Source: Candidatus Solibacter sp. (GTDB lineage Bacteria; Acidobacteriota; Terriglobia; Bryobacterales; Bryobacteraceae). From it: DNA of 8,478 nucleotides. The stretch lies in NCBI GenBank assembly GCA_017883345.1, contig JADGNT010000184.1:1-8478 (forward strand), given 5' to 3'. The position numbers and the translations under genes are program-made. The notes beneath the pieces were generated by a model, which saw only the letters and a list, made by a program, of their open reading frames with translations, had not been told where the DNA came from and ran no database searches. Shown piece by piece: positions 6,294-8,478 of this stretch (its first letter is position 1; each line of letters begins with the position of its first letter).

Positions 6294-6311
6294 ACCGTGA
6301 CAGACCTACCC

Positions 6312-6920
6312 ATGACGACAGTTTTTATCATCTCCGCCCCTTCCGGCTCCGGCAAATCGACCCTGGTGTCTCGCCTCCTGGCTACCGTTGGGGAACTGAT
6401 GTTCAGCGTTTCCTACACCACCCGCAAGCCGCGCGGGGCGGAGGTCGATGGGCAAAGCTATCGTTTCGTCTCCCGGGAGGATTTCGAGGCGATGCTCGCC
6501 CGCGACGAGTTTCTCGAATGGGCTCAAGTGTTTGGCAACTATTACGGGACCCACCGTGGGATCCTCGACGACGCCCGGGCGCGCCAGCAAGACCTGGTAC
6601 TCGACATCGATGTGCAAGGTGCGAGACAATTGAAAGCGAAGATCCCGGAAGCAGTCACGGTATTTATCCTGGCTCCATCGCGCTTGGTTCTGGAGCAAAG
6701 GCTCCGCGCGCGCAGCGAAGATCGCGATGACGTGATCGCGCGGCGGCTCAGGGAAGCGGCCGAAGAGATCCGTAATTACGAAGCTTACGACTATGTTTTG
6801 ATCAACCGGGAACTGGCGGAAGCCGAAGCCACCTTGAGCGCGATCGTTCGCGCCGAGCGCGCCCGGCGGAGCAGAATCGAAGACCAGATCCGGCCCATTT
6901 TGGACACATTTCAAGTTTGA
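6312..6920 (+). CDS. gmk: Guanylate kinase
   Basis: This cytosolic enzyme phosphorylates GMP to GDP with ATP, an essential step of guanine nucleotide supply. The 202-residue product has the full family layout: P-loop APSGSGKST (9-17, K15), the GMP-binding SYTTRKPR (34-41) and DGQSYRF (46-52), FLEWAQVFGNYYGT (67-80), LDIDVQGA (97-104), the lid arginines in QRLRARS (129-135), and the RR pair at 144-145. ATG 6312 is chosen because homology begins right there. It lacks a recognisable Shine-Dalgarno sequence. The same frame is open far upstream (back to 5697), so a repeat-encoded extension beginning at TTG 6126 would add 62 residues containing RSRGDAEEDAENA, which has the look of translated repeat DNA. 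The stop is 11 bases before rpoZ. Confidence 0.95.
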   Translation: MTTVFIISAPSGSGKSTLVSRLLATVGELMFSVSYTTRKPRGAEVDGQSYRFVSREDFEAMLARDEFLEWAQVFGNYYGTHRGILDDARARQQDLVLDIDVQGARQLKAKIPEAVTVFILAPSRLVLEQRLRARSEDRDDVIARRLREAAEEIRNYEAYDYVLINRELAEAEATLSAIVRAERARRSRIEDQIRPILDTFQV

Positions 6921-6931
6921 GGTATCGACGT

Positions 6932-7192
6932 ATGGCTGAAAACAAACCTCCGCGCAATAACGCTCACTGCACCCTGCCCGACGATCCGGAGCAGAGCACG
7001 TACCGCTTCATCATCGTCGCCGCCAAGCGCGCGCGGCAGTTGCAGGGCGGCGCACGTCCGGTGCTGCCTACGTCCTCCAAGAAGCCCACCATCATTGCCA
7101 TGGAAGAAGTGCGCCGCGGCCTGGTGAAGTACGAACTCACCGGACCGCTGACCAACAGCCACCACGATCCGATGTCCGACACCATCCTCTAA
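6932..7192 (+). CDS. rpoZ: DNA-directed RNA polymerase omega subunit
   Basis: Omega helps fold and hold the beta-prime subunit in RNA polymerase. The 86-residue product carries the family core: YRFIIVAAKRARQLQGGARP, followed after a short linker by KKPTIIAMEEVRRGLVKYE. The helix RFxxVxxAAKRARQL and the later xxxAMEEVxxG segment are diagnostic. ATG 6932 is preceded by GAGG (6919-6922) at nine bases, overlapping the gmk stop, which fixes the start; an in-frame TTG at 6917 is less likely. The position between gmk and coaBC is the one seen in many bacteria. The C-terminal tail (GPLTNSHHDPMSDTIL) is not conserved and probably flexible. Confidence 0.93.
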   Translation: MAENKPPRNNAHCTLPDDPEQSTYRFIIVAAKRARQLQGGARPVLPTSSKKPTIIAMEEVRRGLVKYELTGPLTNSHHDPMSDTIL

Positions 7193-7198
7193 GCCCGT

Positions 7199-8398
7199 AT
7201 GAAGGTCCTTCTCGCGGTCGGCGGCGGCATCGCAGCTTACAAATCCGCGGAACTGGTGCGCCTGTTGATGCAGCAGGGCCACCAGGTTCAGGTGGTGATG
7301 ACCCGAGCGGCGGAGGAGTTCGTCCGTCCGCTCACCTTCGCTGCCCTTACCGGCCGCAAAGTCCTCACCAACCTTTTCGCCATCGAAAGCGCCATCGAGC
7401 ACATCGCGGTGGCGCAGGAGCACGAATTGCTCGTCATCGCGCCCGCCACGGCGGACCTGATGGCCAAACTGGCGCACGGCCTGGCGGACGATTTTCTCAC
7501 CACCCTCTACCTCGCCTTCACCGGCCCGGTGCTACTGGCCCCCGCCATGAACGTCAACATGTGGCAGCACCCCGCCACCCAGGCCAATTTGGCAACCCTG
7601 GTGAAGCGCGGCCACACCATCGTCGAACCGGGCAGCGGATATCTCGCCTGCGGGATGAGCGGCCCCGGACGCCTGGCCGACCCCGAAATCATCGCCGCCG
7701 CCATCGAGCGCGCGGCCCATCCGCGGCGCGATCTGGAGGGCGAAACCGTGCTGATCACGGCCGGCCCCACCCAGGAGCCGCTCGACCCGGTGCGCTACAT
7801 TTCCAACCGCTCCAGCGGCAAGATGGGCTACGCCCTCGCCGACGCTGCCGCCGCCCGCGGGGCTCGCGTAATGCTGATTTCCGGCCCGGTCCATCTGGCG
7901 CCGCCGCGCGGCGTCGAAGTGGTCGGAGTGCGCACCGCCGCCGAAATGCGCGACCAGGTGATGCAGCATCTCCCCGGCGCCGATATCGTTATCAAGGCGG
8001 CTGCCGTAGCCGATTTCCACCTCAGCAAGGTCCCGGATCACAAGGTCAAGAAAACCGCCGCGCGGATCTCGCTGGAACTCGACCCCACGCCGGACATCCT
8101 GGCCGAACTCGGCCGCAAAAAAGGCGATTTCCTGCTGGTCGGCTTCGCCGCCGAAACTCAGAATTTGCAGCAGGAAGCGCGCCGCAAGCTGGAGTCCAAG
8201 AACTGCGATATGGTGGTCGGCAACCTGGTCGGCGCGAGCGATCTCGGCTTCGAGTCCGACGAAAACGAAGTCGTGCTCACCCTGCGCACCGGCGAAACCA
8301 TTGCCTTGCCCCGCGCCTCCAAGCGCGCCATCGCCGACCGCATTTTCGACGAGGTCCTGAACCTGCGCCTCGCGCTCCACGCCGCCAATGGACGCTGA
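7199..8398 (+). CDS. coaBC: Bifunctional phosphopantothenoylcysteine decarboxylase / phosphopantothenate-cysteine ligase
   Basis: This two-domain enzyme (also called Dfp) makes phosphopantothenoylcysteine from phosphopantothenate and cysteine and then decarboxylates it to phosphopantetheine, in coenzyme A synthesis. The 399-residue length is normal. The N-terminal flavin-dependent CoaC half shows GGGIAAYKS (8-16), the catalytic histidine in IEHIAVA (H68), APATADLMAKLAHGLADD (81-98), PAMNVNMW (115-122) and the active-site cysteine in YLACGMSGPGRL (C151). The CoaB half starts near residue 183 with LITAGPTQEPLDPVRYISN (185-203), SSGKMG, AAAVADF (267-273) and the lysine-rich KVKKTAAR (282-289) near the ligase site. 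Both halves appear complete. ATG 7199 lies six bases after the rpoZ stop and has no obvious Shine-Dalgarno sequence, so it may rely on coupling. Its end overlaps the next gene by 11 bases. Confidence 0.95.
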   Translation: MKVLLAVGGGIAAYKSAELVRLLMQQGHQVQVVMTRAAEEFVRPLTFAALTGRKVLTNLFAIESAIEHIAVAQEHELLVIAPATADLMAKLAHGLADDFLTTLYLAFTGPVLLAPAMNVNMWQHPATQANLATLVKRGHTIVEPGSGYLACGMSGPGRLADPEIIAAAIERAAHPRRDLEGETVLITAGPTQEPLDPVRYISNRSSGKMGYALADAAAARGARVMLISGPVHLAPPRGVEVVGVRTAAEMRDQVMQHLPGADIVIKAAAVADFHLSKVPDHKVKKTAARISLELDPTPDILAELGRKKGDFLLVGFAAETQNLQQEARRKLESKNCDMVVGNLVGASDLGFESDENEVVLTLRTGETIALPRASKRAIADRIFDEVLNLRLALHAANGR

Positions 8399-8478
8399 AC
8401 TCCTCCGCCAATATCTCGAGTTCTACCAGGATCTGGGGATCAAGACCCTCTATCGGCAACCTGTGGAGTTGGCAGGCG
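8388..8478 (+). CDS. N-terminus of next operon gene, possibly a type 4 uracil-DNA glycosylase (partial)
   Basis: ATG 8388 opens a frame overlapping the coaBC end by 11 bases and running off the right edge after 30 codons. The visible residues start MDAELLRQYLEFYQDLGIK and go on with TLYRQPVELAG. An opening helix of the kind LxxYLEFYxxLGIxxLY is common at the N-terminus of family 4 uracil-DNA glycosylases, which remove uracil from DNA, but none of the catalytic motifs lies inside the window. It does not resemble the start of PriA, which follows coaBC in Bacillus. The gene itself is fairly secure from frame and overlap; the function is a guess from a short match recalled by eye. Confidence 0.5.
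   Translation, partial: MDAELLRQYLEFYQDLGIKTLYRQPVELAG

Noticed and set aside
5697..6311. Extension of gmk upstream through yicC
   Set aside because: In this region the frame is the +2 shadow of yicC and then the inverted repeat. Gmk homology begins exactly at 6312. Only the TTG at 6126 is kept open as a possible alternative start.
7532..8380. Long minus-strand open frame (282 codons) opposite coaBC
   Set aside because: Shadow frame: coaBC is full length with all catalytic motifs, and the antisense translation is low in recognisable structure.

Overview
The window is GC-rich, tightly packed bacterial chromosome. It carries an MsbA-type lipid exporter next to a heptosyltransferase-family enzyme, which points to an LPS-making (diderm) bacterium. 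Gene content, base composition, frequent GTG/TTG starts and long dispersed-type inverted repeats would suit an Acidobacteriota genome of the Solibacter/Bryobacter kind. That placement is inference from overall impression, not from a marker gene.

Layout. Positions 1-1025 are read on the minus strand: a family 2 glycosyltransferase (183-1025), followed downstream by the first 33 codons of a membrane-anchored protein (1-101) that runs out of the window. From 1089 on, everything is on the plus strand. A KDPG aldolase gene (eda, 1118-1792) is preceded by a ten-codon open frame with a strong ribosome binding site, whose stop overlaps the eda start. Positions 1793-2279 hold no convincing gene; they contain a large imperfect inverted repeat (1814-2035) built of paired GC-rich hairpins.

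A near-continuous run of genes then extends to the right edge: Trm112-like zinc protein (2280-2450), GT9 heptosyltransferase-like enzyme (2454-3392), MsbA-type ABC exporter (3389-5215), YicC-family protein (5212-6105), guanylate kinase gmk (6312-6920), RNA polymerase omega rpoZ (6932-7192), coaBC (7199-8398), and the first 30 codons of a further gene, possibly a uracil-DNA glycosylase (8388-8478). Most junctions overlap by 4 to 11 bases or are separated by 3 to 11 bases. The exception is the yicC-gmk gap, which is filled by a second, nearly perfect inverted repeat (42-base arms, 39 matches).

Functionally, the left part of the run (Trm112-like, GT9, MsbA) looks like envelope glycolipid assembly and export. 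The right part is the widely conserved yicC/yloC-gmk-rpoZ-coaBC housekeeping block for RNA turnover, GMP phosphorylation, RNA polymerase assembly and coenzyme A synthesis. I see no defence system, CRISPR array, phage, transposase, tRNA or rRNA. The less ordinary signals are the two repeat elements, especially the one that separates a good Shine-Dalgarno sequence from the gmk start, and the coupled mini-ORF in front of eda.
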